Positions 22,599 through 46,300 of a stretch of DNA of 64,000 nt are shown piece after piece. The DNA lies in NCBI GenBank assembly GCA_021613335.1, contig JAJTWR010000231.1, positions 3,604,501 to 3,668,500 on the forward strand, in the 5' to 3' direction. Position 1 is the first letter of the stretch. Every line of letters begins with the position of its first letter. The notes beneath the pieces were generated by a model, which was not told where the DNA came from, ran no database searches, and saw nothing but the letters and a program-made list of their open reading frames with translations. Both the position numbers and the translations under genes were made by a program. The DNA comes from Whitmania pigra (Eukaryota; Annelida; Clitellata; Hirudinida; Haemopidae).

Positions 22599-24149
22599 TT
22601 AATTGTTGTTAGTTTTCGGGAATAAGGCATGATATGCTGCTTGACTGCAGAGATCTTTGATGGACTTTTTAATTAGTGTCAAAACGACCGAAGGAGGAAT
22701 GATTGTTGACTTGTCTGGCAATTCCCTCAGAGGATCGCTATTTGACCAGTTGTTGTACAAGATATTCCTCCACTTGGCAATGGCTGCAAAGTGCTGCTCA
22801 CCAAACATGTAGTTTGGACTGAGCTCAATCAGAGACGAATTATGCTTCAGAAACAGGGTGTGGGTGAGTCCAGCTCCATGCATTCCAATCAAAATGTCAG
22901 CCCATGTCACCAAGTTTAGCTGTTCTTTCATTTCGAAAACATCGATTTGCGAACCTTTGATTTGAAATTTCTCTCTGGGAAGTTTCAGCTTCAGGTAATT
23001 CACCAACTCCATCTCGTTGGCAATCTTCCGAGAAATGGATCCCTTGGGATTTCGGGGGTGAGCAATGTAGTCGTGTCTCCAGATAAATAAAATGTTGAAA
23101 GCCTTGCAATTGTGCCTAGGCAGGTCTTCTTCCTTTATTCCATAAGAGTCCAGAAAGAAAGACCGAAATTCTTCAAATAGGGGGAGCTTTTTGTCGGTGA
23201 TGAAAATGCCCATTGGACTATTGTACCCCAAAATTCCCCAGGCTAATTTATTGAATCTGGTTCGAATGGGCAAAGATGAAAGACGTGCAGTGGAATTGAA
23301 AAGGTGATTCCAAACCTGGTCGAGATTACCGCTGGGATGAGCGTCGACGAAGAGGATGTTCGTGTCGAAGGAAGTGCGATTGAAAAACTCTTTGACGAGG
23401 AATGCATTATACCAGTCCGTCATGGTATGGTAGACATTTGCATATTCATACCTGGTGATTGCTATTGTGAAATCTTGCACGACCGCTTCTTCCGTGACTT
23501 CGTCCTTGTCCCCAAAAGTCTCGGTCGATAAACTCATCATCCAATCATTGAGATGGTTTTCAGCATTAAAGTCGTACTTGGGCCTAGAAGAGCACTTTCT
23601 TCTAAAACAGCCCATTTCGTACTTGTAGTATTCGTCGTCTTCATTCTGCATGATGACACTTTCTATTGACTCACCTCCTAATCTCTTGCATTTGCAAAAT
23701 TCTCTGTTAATTATCATATCATTTGTGTAAAGAAAATTGTCATTATATCCAATCATAAGTCCATCACACATGTGAGTGGCAGACAATCTCCAATTTGCAA
23801 ATTCATCTGGTTCTGAAAAATGTTTGTGATAGGGAACTTTCTTCCAAAAGGATCTATAAGTATTAACAGGTAACAAACCCCTGGAAAGAATTGGGATTGC
23901 AGAAAAAACCTTTGGATGAGCAGTCGTGCTCCATTTTGTGGTGAGATTTGTGGCAGCTTTTGCTTCAGAAAAATCTGTTAAGTCCCCTCGAAAAATGTTC
24001 TTGATTAAGCTAATAAATCCAATGTTTGTAATTTTAAAATCATTTGAAAAGGAATTGTTTCCAGTATGCATTTTAAAACTAAGGTACAACATAGCTGCAA
24101 TGGTCAACCCAATAAGCAGTTTTAACGTTCTTACTGCGTAAAACTTCAT
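22599..24149 (-). CDS. GT61-family glycosyltransferase, core beta-1,2-xylosyltransferase-like, single exon
   Basis: One uninterrupted frame of 516 aa starts at an ATG at 24149. An N-terminal signal-anchor (about residues 8-26, LKLLIGLTIAAMLYLSF) predicts a type II Golgi membrane protein. The catalytic half matches the GT61/DUF563 family and is closest in my memory to plant N-glycan core beta-1,2-xylosyltransferase: ITRYEYANVYHTMTDWYNAF, NILFVDAHPSGNLDQVW, a HDYIAHPR segment, and ADILIGMHGAGLTHTLFL followed by HFAAIAKWRNILY. The enzyme would move xylose from UDP-xylose to the core mannose of N-glycans. A cysteine-rich segment (FCKCKR, GCFRRKCSSRP) lies at about 150-200. The animal relative EOGT is an alternative name within GT61, but the YEYAN and AHPR blocks favour the xylosyltransferase branch. 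It is intronless while its neighbours are intron-rich. Confidence 0.85.
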   Translation of the reverse strand: MKFYAVRTLKLLIGLTIAAMLYLSFKMHTGNNSFSNDFKITNIGFISLIKNIFRGDLTDFSEAKAATNLTTKWSTTAHPKVFSAIPILSRGLLPVNTYRSFWKKVPYHKHFSEPDEFANWRLSATHMCDGLMIGYNDNFLYTNDMIINREFCKCKRLGGESIESVIMQNEDDEYYKYEMGCFRRKCSSRPKYDFNAENHLNDWMMSLSTETFGDKDEVTEEAVVQDFTIAITRYEYANVYHTMTDWYNAFLVKEFFNRTSFDTNILFVDAHPSGNLDQVWNHLFNSTARLSSLPIRTRFNKLAWGILGYNSPMGIFITDKKLPLFEEFRSFFLDSYGIKEEDLPRHNCKAFNILFIWRHDYIAHPRNPKGSISRKIANEMELVNYLKLKLPREKFQIKGSQIDVFEMKEQLNLVTWADILIGMHGAGLTHTLFLKHNSSLIELSPNYMFGEQHFAAIAKWRNILYNNWSNSDPLRELPDKSTIIPPSVVLTLIKKSIKDLCSQAAYHALFPKTNNN

Positions 24150-24984
24150 CTTGTTTGAATATTGTTAATCAATCAGCTTTTTATATGCAAAATTCGGAGA
24201 AACGCTAGAAGTCCGACCTCATTGCATCTGAACATCATTTGAACACCACCAAACACATTGAAACTCGGAAATAAAATATATCCCAAGAACTTTACTTTAA
24301 CAAAACCTAATGACAGGTTACTCTCAATTCAGTTGATTCGCTGGAAGACAAGCACTGATCGCAACAAAACAACCGTGAGGCGGCTAAAGTAACACTTTAT
24401 GATAAGCATGACATATGTGTGCATCCATAAATATTCTCAAATTTCATTAACTTTTAATGTTAAAAGTTGTTCAACTGTTTCAATTTTAGTTTTTTAAACA
24501 TCAGCCCAAAGCATCACATTTTTCGTCTTCACATTTATACCGGCAAGCAATTTCGAACTAGATAACAGAATAATGCCGAAAAACCTTAAATGTGAAACGA
24601 AATAGATCAATAGTTTTTTGTGACATGTGAGTTTTTCAAAATAACAAAGTTTATAGTCTCCAAAAACTCTTACTTCTTTGAGTTCAAGGATGATTAATTT
24701 CATGACCCGATAATCGAAATATTTCGATCTCATGTGTGTGTATGTGTAACAACGTCCCTTTCATAAAACATGGTCGATTTCGGTGAACGGGCCTGGGTAA
24801 CACTGAAATGCGACTGGAGGGCCGATCCTAGAATGTTACTTTTTTTATGGCCGACCATAAAAGACTTGAACATAAGTTTTAACGTTTAACCATCAAGGCC
24901 ATCAAGAAAGATAAATTTAAAAAATATTCTGACTAAAAGTGTATGTAAAAACCCATAAATCTAAGACAAAAAAGTTAAAAAAAA
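24150..24984. other. Intergenic, no gene seen
   Basis: This contains the presumptive upstream region of the GT61 gene, then AT-rich DNA. The minus frame at 24494-24733 shows no domain. Confidence 0.45.
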
Positions 24985-25580
24985 TTTCTTACCATTCGTA
25001 GCTAACTTTCCCATTCTAAATGCAGATGCTGTACTCGCGGATTTAAAATATTTTAAATTTTTCATAAAATCTATGGTTGAATGCAAAAAGTACAAAACAG
25101 ATGAAAACCCATCGAACAAAATATTGGAAGCTGATTTGGGATGCTGTGAACTACAAAGGCTTTGTGAAATTCTTCTTGTAATTCCAATAACAACTGCTTC
25201 AGTAGAAAGATCATTCAGTACAATGAACAAGATTCTAAGCAAAGCAAGAAATAGAATGCTACCAGAAACTTTAACTCATTGTATGACCATAAGCATTGAA
25301 GGTCCCGAAGTTCCAACGAAAGATTTTCTTGATAGGGTAGTAGATTTATATGCTCTCAAAAAACCTCGGCGTTTAAAATTTCTTTAAACATTTCAGTTAT
25401 TAAACATATTTTTAATTTTAGTTTGTATAAATGATTTTCAATATGTTTTTAACTAGAATATAATTATTGAACTGAGGTTGTGCGTGATTTGATTTTAAAC
25501 TTGTATTTGGCACGAAAAACTGCCCCCCCCCCCGAACTCATGAAATGCCCCCCGAACAATAATGCCTGAAAGAAACCCTG
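24985..25580 (+). pseudogene. hAT transposase C-terminal remnant and terminus
   Basis: An open plus-strand frame from about 24985 to 25387 reads FPILNADAVLADLKYFKFF, then QRLCEILLVIPITTASVERS and FSTMNKILSKARNRMLPETL. This is the hAT dimerisation domain. About 160 bp downstream a C-rich stretch and GCCTGAAAGAAACCCTG (25564-25580) look like the element's right terminus. The rest of the transposase is absent. Confidence 0.85.
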
Positions 25581-25865
25581 ACCATGCCATTGCTGAAAAA
25601 TCTATATTTCGAAACAGGCCAGAGTTAAACCGTCTCAAAATAACGTCAATTCGACAATTTTTGGTTTCGCGAGTGTCGCCTGTCGAATAAAGTGTCAGTA
25701 CTTAAAATACAATGATTCTTGACTTCTCGAAACGAATTAAAAATGCATCTTCGGCCATATTTTTGAGTGACTTTACAAAGCTCTCTGTAGAAACTTTATT
25801 TCTTACACTTGCACGCTAAAAACGCATGAATGTTTAGTAGAGGAATAAGGAATGTCAGTAGCTTC

Positions 25866-29728
<3,863 letters not shown>

Positions 29729-32390
29729 GTTTGTAATTATCTAAAAATATCAATTAGGTCAATTTAAAAACAAGAATTTTACTGCAAAATAAATAAATAA
29801 GTAAATTAAATAAGCAAGATTATTTAAAGTTTAGATATAATCATTAAACTGTTTTCTAACAGACCGCCAACGAAGCAATTGAATTCGATGATGAAACATT
29901 AAACAAAATCGGCTAAAATTAAAGTCAAGGCTTGCACAATTCAAAGCACCTAAAAGCAAAATAAAACAACTGATTTCACAACCTGCTCGTTACAATCACT
30001 CGCAGAAACAAGATCTTGAACGAGTGATGCAGTCGGAAGATCTGATTATATATAGCGATAAAGGGAGATAAAGATGTGTGATCACTCACCTGAACACTAG
30101 CAGAGCGAGGGTGACTGGTTGAAACAGGCCAAAATTGAAGCTTTTCATGCCTCGAGTATTTTGCTTTAAATGTTTCCAAATGACACAAAATCGAGGACTT
30201 CAAAATCTATCCAAAGGTCGAGTTCCTAACCTTTGAAATATTTTGGTGCAAAAAAATAGTCCATTTAAAGTTAATTTGCAACGAATGCGAGAAGCGAAAC
30301 GTTCAGATGTTTAACATACTATACCATATTAATAAACAATAAAATGAAATTCTTAGATTTGAAAAAATATTCAATTGCATTTTAATTGCCATAAAGAAAT
30401 TAACTAATAAGTTGTGAAACTATTTGGAGAATATAAGCAAATTTCACAGAAAATACATTTTCTTGAATCACTTTACAAATTTTAAAATTCTAATTAGTTA
30501 ATAATAATCAATTAAAATAACTTCATAGAATCAGACCATACGAGTCTTTGTTCTATTGTCCAGTTGCTCACAGTGATATTTGTGCACTAGTATTTCATTA
30601 TTAGTATGCAAATTGATAAGAATTAATTGGGCACATGAATAAATCATCATAATTATTTAAGGGTGCTCATAATTTTAAAATGTTGAAAAATAGTGGTTAT
30701 TTTGGGGAGCACTTGGATAATCTTGATTAAGATTAAAAAGAAAATGACGATATAATTCTTATTGTTATCGGTGACCCGAAACAACATCGATTGTTTCAAC
30801 AGTCACCTGAAGGTGAACCTTCTTCTGAGATCCTTTTGAAGGGCATTCGTATCGCCCCAACACGTTCAATCGGGAGACTTTGGTACCGTTGTTTAGTTCG
30901 CCTGTATGCTTTTAAGCTGATGAATAATTCATAATTACTTTGCTGTTTTCTCAAAAATATTGCGCCCACGATATAAGTTATGATGTTTTGCAACAAATCA
31001 AATGTGCAATTTGAACTTCGGCCCGTACTTAACGTACTAAAATAGTGATGGATTTCTCTGGTCAAATGAGTTTCATAGTCAACGACGTACGTTTCAATTG
31101 CTGCGAAGAAAAGCATTAATTAATGGAAAATATTATATTATTATATTGTTGCCCATATTGTTTGATATAAATTAAATCTCAAGATTTGTCTGTGGTAAAG
31201 AAGGAAAAGATACACATTCTCCCAAGCTCGTGAAATTCTGATTCCTCTTATAAATAAGCGAATACTAACAAGGAGCAAAAACAATCTTGAAGCTGTCAAA
31301 GCATTACTCTTGCATAGCTTGGATAAATTTTCAAGCAAGATGCATGCATTACAAAGCTTTAATGCATGAGAGATGCATTGTAGAAGCATTAATGCTGCAC
31401 AAAGACGATCGTACGACATCGTCACTACATGCTAAACTGAACCTAGACCCAAATTCCTAAATAAATTTTTTACGTCTGATAATTATTAGCATAATTGACT
31501 TCATAAAGCAGTTGAAATCTATCAAACGACCATTTAAATCAATCCTTTTGGCTTTCGTTCATCTTCTCCCAAAGTGTCTCGGTTCGGAATCTGATATTTC
31601 AATCTTCAATAATTCATTGCCCCACAAAGTTCAAGTGATTATTTATATTATTCTCATTCATGCACCCGACATTCAAATTTCCCAGACTTTATCCTCTTAT
31701 TATTTATTTGTAAATGTAGCCGCATTCGTTTGTAGCTTGTTGGAGTGCTCCTGACACATTGTGACCGTTGCCGCTACAGCCCCGTGCGGGAACGAAACCC
31801 ATTCAATGAACCTATACGCCATCTCAAGCTTTTCCAAAGCCCTCGTAACTTTAAAAACTCACAGCAGATGAAAGCTTAAGAAAATTTATTTCGCGCCCAT
31901 CAAAAGTGGGAAACAAAAGTGAATGGCTGAAATTGGACACAGTCTTGTGAAAGCTCTAAACAGCACCCAAACTATAGATAGGTTTCACAAACCCTTATCG
32001 ACCATAAGGCAACAGATGAAATCTGAAACAATTGCTCATCTCACCTGAACACAATGGATGATGACAAAACCAACTTCAACCAAGGAGAGTGTAACACAGC
32101 ATCAACCAAAATTGAGCAATTTGTGATGAATCGACTTTATTATGCGCTGACAAAAATATTTATAAAAATACTTTTCTAGGATTTTAAAATAGTAATACAA
32201 TAGGGAAATACAAGGCTAAGGCAGAATTCTGATTCTGAGCTGATCTGATGATAAACACTTGATGATAATCATAAATAAAATCTGATGACATAAAAAATAT
32301 GTAATTCATGTCTTTAGTCAAAAAGAGTTCTTCCTTTAAAATTTCTGTTGTTGTTGTTCTCAGGGGCCATTTGAGCTCAGGAGATCCTAA
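29729..32390. other. Intergenic region between the two GDH genes, no gene seen
   Basis: AT-rich DNA without a recognisable coding exon or transposon. Short open frames on both strands (for example 31116-30796 and 31425-31141) show no domain. It should hold the promoter of copy A (upstream of 29728) and the 3' UTR of copy B. Confidence 0.5.
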
Positions 32391-40189
<7,799 letters not shown>

Positions 40190-42814
40190 TTTAAGATGTT
40201 TAATAGTCTACCAGATGGATGCACTTCTGATTCTGAAATTTAATTTAAGCAAAGGTATTTAAATACTTTGAAATAACTATTCAAAATAATTCATTAAGTT
40301 GGCGAATTTCTATCTAAAAAAAAACCTCGATGAAAACTCTTAAATTGTTAAAATACCTTATATCAACAGCTTCCGTCTCTATTCAGAAATAATTTAACGC
40401 ATTAAGCAGTCATTCGACAATATTTTGGAAAACCCTAATTCGAAAGCACACGAAAGCAAAGTCCTGACAGGCTTATATTGAAAGGAAACCTGCCTGTAAC
40501 AGAACGAGTCGACGTGTTAAGCTAGTTGCTTCGATACTGGCAAGTGGAGGGATAACAACTTCTGATTGCCGCATAAAACGAAAGATGCTATCACATCGCA
40601 ATTTATGAACATAACCCTCTCACCTCAGCCTCAAGCGGTAAGGAACGCCCCAACAATCTAATGGGACAAATTCCGTGAGGTCGCCCGATGAATTTAATAG
40701 GCCCTAGAGATGTACTGGTTATTTTGGTCAAACTTGTTTGTAATAATATTGACCATAAAGAGCTTAATTCGGTTGCATTAGTTGTAAAAAATAATGCGAA
40801 CTATTTGTCAATAGCATAAGTCAGTTGTACCTTCAAAATTTTGTAAAAGTCCAGTGGACGTATGTTGCTAAATGATTGTTAAAAATAGCTTAAACAGTTG
40901 GAGCAAATATGTTGTTATTTCGAGGTGCGTTCAGTTTAATTTGAAATTAATCAAATATTATGCAATTTAAAGATATTCAATAGACATTAACTTGAATTAT
41001 GTGTGGCCAGCCCAACTTCATAAAATGTAGCTTAGGTCGAGGGATTTTATCTAAAATTAAAATGTGATCTTGAGTGAGTGAAAGTGAGGAAATGTTACCA
41101 AGGTAGTCAAACAGGGTTACACAAAAATCTCATAAGGTCAAGTTCAGGTGGATAGGCTAATTCAAAGCTATTTATTAGAAGCAACTAAGTACCTACATCA
41201 AGATGTCACAGCAATCCCTGGCTCAGTCACTACTCAGACGGCACTTGGAATCAAGATAGAGAACCGAACAAATTTATTAAAATGTCGACCCTTCTTAATA
41301 AGAAATCTTTTTTTAAGTGCGCATTTTAATGATTGGCATAGCACGCAAACACGTGCGCACAAGTACATATCCACACATATGTGCTCGCACAAAGAATAAA
41401 TGCTCTACGGCTTTGCAGTTTAAAACTTTTCAAAATGATTCTCAATTGTAAATATGGTTGGGAATGTTCGGGATGTGCCATTGCATAGGAGGCCTCCACC
41501 GACCTAAGAAAACTTTTTTACTTATCAAGGGGGTGTAACAGGACTGGCACGGAGGCTTGCGGGCCTCCACCGCCACATATATTTCCTTCCGCCTGGCTAA
41601 ATCCGTCCCTGACACTAGTCCTTGAACTATCTAGCAAAACTAAGTTTTTGAACTATATTGTTAAATCATGAAAAATTTGCATAGTTCTTTGAAGTAGAAA
41701 AAGTAATTTATTTTACCATCTTCTAAAGTCTCAGAACCATAAAAGTCTGAAAGGAAATTTAAGTTACAAAAATGTTCTCAAATTTTGCGCTCGACAATGT
41801 AATGTATTATTTCGTTGATCACTAATATCATGCTGGAGTTACGACGACGTTGAACTTAACCATACCATCTTCTTCCCCATGTTCGTCATCAACCTCAAAT
41901 CAATCTTCACAGCAACATCCCTGTTTAATTTTACCACAGAGACGACTGACTTTTTACAAATTCTACTTCCTTTTACCTTCCTCAAAAACGTGTTCTGTCT
42001 GCTCCAGAACTAAAACGACGAAAGCAAAGACATTGTACGCAACGATAAGCACGTGCGAACCTGGAGGACCTCAACCCGAAAACATAAAAATAAATTCCTC
42101 GACTTCTCTGACTTCGACAAACTGGAAGCAAATCTTCTTTCTATGTTGTTGTCATGCAGCTACGAAAGTTACGCAACTTAAATCAAATTACATTGCTCTT
42201 AATATTTTAATGGTTAAGCGGTTAAACTTAAACCAATGCATGAAGTACATTTGTGATGAAACGGTGATATTTAAGACTTCAGATCTTTGACCTTCCTCCC
42301 CCCCCCACTAAAAGCTCATAACCTTGGGTAGTTCCAAATTGTAGCAATTATTTAAAGAAACAGTGTTGTTGTTTTCGTTGTAAAAAAAAAAATAGAATTG
42401 ATGAACATTAACAACTCTGAAACCTTCCTATCACAAAGGAACGAATAGATCAAATTTATAGCAAAATGTAGCAAATTGGTCGCGATTTGAGCTGAAATTT
42501 AAAAATTTTAATCTCTAAGAAATAAGAAATTAGATTGATAGAGAAAAAGAACCAAAGAAGTATTAGATGAATATCCACAGTAGTCAGCACTACCTTAATG
42601 CAACCAGAAGACAACTAACTCATCTTCTGCAAACAAGTGTCAAAGCACGGACTCCACTGGCGTATAAATAGGTCAAACAGAGTACAGACAGGATATTTAC
42701 AGACGACTTGATGCCGATTTTTGAAAGAGTATTTTTGGCACAAACCAAAATCGCTTTATGTACAATTCAGCTCAGTGTATGAAAGAGCAGAGATTGATCA
42801 GCAGCAACATGCAG

Positions 42815-42847
<33 letters not shown>

Positions 42848-43354
42848 CTAGATTACATCATTAGCACTATTACAGAAAAACTGAAGCTTTGATAGAAAAC
42901 AGTAGGAGAGAAGTGGCAGCTTTTCAAAAAGTTCTCACATGGCATCAAGTGGATTTACATCTAAAGGTCCAGCAACAACAACAGCAATGCTCACAAAACA
43001 GGTCACGCTTGCCAAATTTTACTTGAAATGAAATAAAATGCAAGGCTTAAAAAGCTGAACTGAGGTTGAGAACGAGCTCCTAAACGAGTGAAATTATCGG
43101 AAAAGACTAGAAACAGACAGACTTCATCATTGAGTGGACTCATGCGACAGTAAAAATGTTCAAGAGATGAATACAAATGCAAGATACATGATGCAAATAA
43201 AAAGCAACTGGATACAAAAAAAAACTTCACATACAAATGTTTTAGAATCTCATTCGTAATTGACAAAAAAAGAGAAATAAAATCAGTTAAAACCAAGAAA
43301 ATCCTCCACAAAACGGATCATCAGGTGCTCCGAAAGACTCGACAGCACTCGGAA
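40190..43354. other. Intergenic region between GDH copy B and Dishevelled, no supported gene
   Basis: This includes the presumptive GDH copy B promoter and the Dishevelled 3' UTR. A plus-strand open frame at 41850-42290 (146 aa, serine-rich) has no recognisable domain and no clear splice context, so it is not called. A (CAT)n run lies at about 42817-42847. Phrases around 41480-41610 (GGAGGCCTCCACCGAC and GCGGGCCTCCACCGCC-like) look like a repeat edge. Confidence 0.5.
42817..42847. repeat. (CAT)n microsatellite
   Basis: About ten CAT triplets downstream of the Dishevelled stop codon, probably in its 3' UTR. Confidence 0.9.
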
Positions 43355-46300
43355 TCACTGGCACGATGAAGAGCGGTCGTCGCTGGCGTTGGAAGCTGAG
43401 CTGGTAAGAGTGGTGGTGGTGGTGACTGCAGAGGCAGTACTGGCGATGCTCTGAGAGATGAGCGGATTGGTGCCAGAGAGCGGATTCAAAAAGGGATTCC
43501 TCACCATGCCGACATTCTTGTCCATCAGACCTCTGCTTCGAACCTGACTGTGGCCAGACCCTGTGCTTTCTGAAAAATCGAGAGAAATAAAATTTTGCGA
43601 TTATTACTTTTATTACGAAATTGCAGCTCAAAAATAGGTCTATGACATTGCTGGCCCAATTGTTTTGTCACCGGGCTATTTGGACAGGATGCCCATTTCA
43701 TGAGATGTCCAACCTCAACCACTTTTACTTTCACACATACTTTCACATTTTTACGTACAATCACCAGGAATGCCAACCTGAACTGCTTTTGACCGTGTCA
43801 GCTCCATTGGCAATGAGAAGCGAATCGAGGCTCATGGCATCATTGATGAAGTTGTAAGGGGCAGGTGGTATATAGCTGATGTTGGAAGCAATAGGGAATG
43901 CAGGGCTGAAGGGCTTCTGAGGAAATGGACCCCAAGTGGCTTGGGGCATGCTCGGTGGTCCGAGGGTGTCGTAGATCCTCAGTTCCGTGCCATCGCCATC
44001 CGCTTCAAACTCCTCCGTGGTTATGGGTAACGGTGGAGCCACTAAAATGTAAAATTCAACAGTGCATTTAGGGTCAAATGTTTAAACCATAAATATTTTA
44101 TCCTTTATGGAATTTACAAAAAATAAAGAAATATATTGAAAACACATAACGAATGTTGAAGGAAGCAAATGGCATCAAAATCAAGAATATTCTGGATGTT
44201 TAAACATTTCTTACATACTGTATATCTGGAGGCTACCTACTTGCGCACCTTGATACCAGTTGCGTTGATTACGTGTGTTCGTTTGATTTTGGGAGTTGAT
44301 AGTTGGCAATGTACAATTTGCGAGTTATTGATTATACAAGAAGCTTTTACGTTAATAAATACTTTTAGTTTACTGCTGTTGTTTTCTATCAAACCAGCCA
44401 TACAACACAGATCTATAAACTTAATGTAGAGAAACAATGCTGTTCTTGCTATAGGATATAAAAATAACATAAACAACTGTTGATAGACTTTTAACAAAAT
44501 AGAAAAAACTGAACTATTCAGAATGACATTTGCTTTTATCATTTGAAATATTAATCTAAAAATAATAGAACTTCAAAATAATATCCCATATCTCTGAGAG
44601 CCTTATTTGATATTCGTTAACTCAAAAAATAAAGATGAATAAATAGTAAAAGAATTTCAGTTAAAATTAAAAGATGAATGTATAAATGTTGTTACAAATT
44701 CATTATTCTAAAGTTTTAAACTTCAAAAGGAAATATTGCCTCATGGAAAGACAGAAAGACATAGGTACTCATTAAAATAACAACGTTTCTCATGAGAACA
44801 AGTGATACATTGATTGACAAGGAAATGACAATATTTTGCTTTGGATGTATGGATTAACAGAGGAATAACTATATTTGTGAAAAATTATGCAACACTTACG
44901 TTCAGTACATTAGAGACAAAGACTTAGCATTTCATGATTTGATTGTAATAATTAGTGAAAAAAACTTTAAAAGTAAAAATGATTTCAAATATATGAAAGT
45001 CTGGTTTAGTACTTTATGATCAATATAATTGACAAGCTTCACATGAACACTGAAGACTTCATTGATATTATTACATCACATCTACAAATGATGACTTGTA
45101 AATGCACCAACAGTAACAAACCACCAACAGTAACAAACCACCAACCTGGCATGATGCCAACAACAGTGTAGTAGCACTGCTCCGAGAATGAGAGCTTGTT
45201 GACGGTGTGTTTGATGAAACCCTTCTTGAGGAGATTGCATGCCAACTTACGGGCCTCCCTGCGATCGGTGAACCCCTCCACGTTGCTATGGAGCCAGTTG
45301 ACCAAATCGGAACCTGAGTGGGTAATAATAATAATAACAATAATAATAATAATAATAATAATAATTAATTTATAAAGCGCCATGTGCGTCAGAGGTAATA
45401 AAATGTTTTATGCTTTCTAAAGTAGGTGTCATCGAGTGCGCCTATTGTCGGAGGTCAATGCTTGCGTGCACCATGCTGCCGAAGACCTCAGTTGAGCTGA
45501 AAGTTTTTATTTCCTTCAAAGAACATCAGCCATAACCTGATAGGCAGGGATTCTCTTTCAAATACAAACAAATCTACTCCCATTGTATGATTCGGAATAA
45601 TTACTAGGTTCAACTAGTTCAAAATAATTATTCATCAACAACGATTAGCTGAGTTCAGTGGTAGAATAATAATGAAGCATTGATTATTAAAGGCCATTCT
45701 CAAGCAAGCGTTGTGCTTACGCTGCAAACGAGACACGTTAGAGAATGGTAGATAAACAAGTTTCATGAACCTATGAAGGCGTTTGGGATGGTGATTTTGA
45801 GCCAAGTTCTGTCCCTGATCTCGAGACCAGAGTCCGGCTGAACCATGGCTCGGACGATCATCTGTGGGTCCGAAGAAATGGTCAGGGGACCAGGATCCGA
45901 TGCTAAACAAAGGAATAAAATTCAAACATCGCTTACTAAATTCATCCTCAAAAAAGGAATTTAGCATGATTGAAAATAAAACTGACACTTAGATGTGTTG
46001 AGAGTGTTTGACATGGTAGGTGAGTAACTGCCAGCTCTTTCTGCTGAAAGCAACAATTAATCAAGATGTTGATTTCTTTAATTAACTCTCGTAAAATTAG
46101 GAATAATTTTAAATGATGTAATAATGCAATAAAAGCTGACATAAGAATCTTTAGGAGGTTAATTAACTTTTAATTAGAGTAAGGTTGATGGAACTTAAAA
46201 CTATTATTTGTAAGAAACGCCCCCTCGGCAGGATAATTAATTTAATTATACCATTATTACTTGATATTATATCTTGATATCATAAAAATGAAAAAAACCA

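Noticed and set aside
23304..23531. Plus-strand frames opposite the GT61 gene (also 23926-24141)
   Set aside because: These are antisense shadows of the 516-aa glycosyltransferase frame.
41850..42290. 146-aa plus-strand open frame
   Set aside because: It has low-complexity serine-rich content at the start, no recognisable domain, no splice or promoter context and no related copy; it could be a chance frame.
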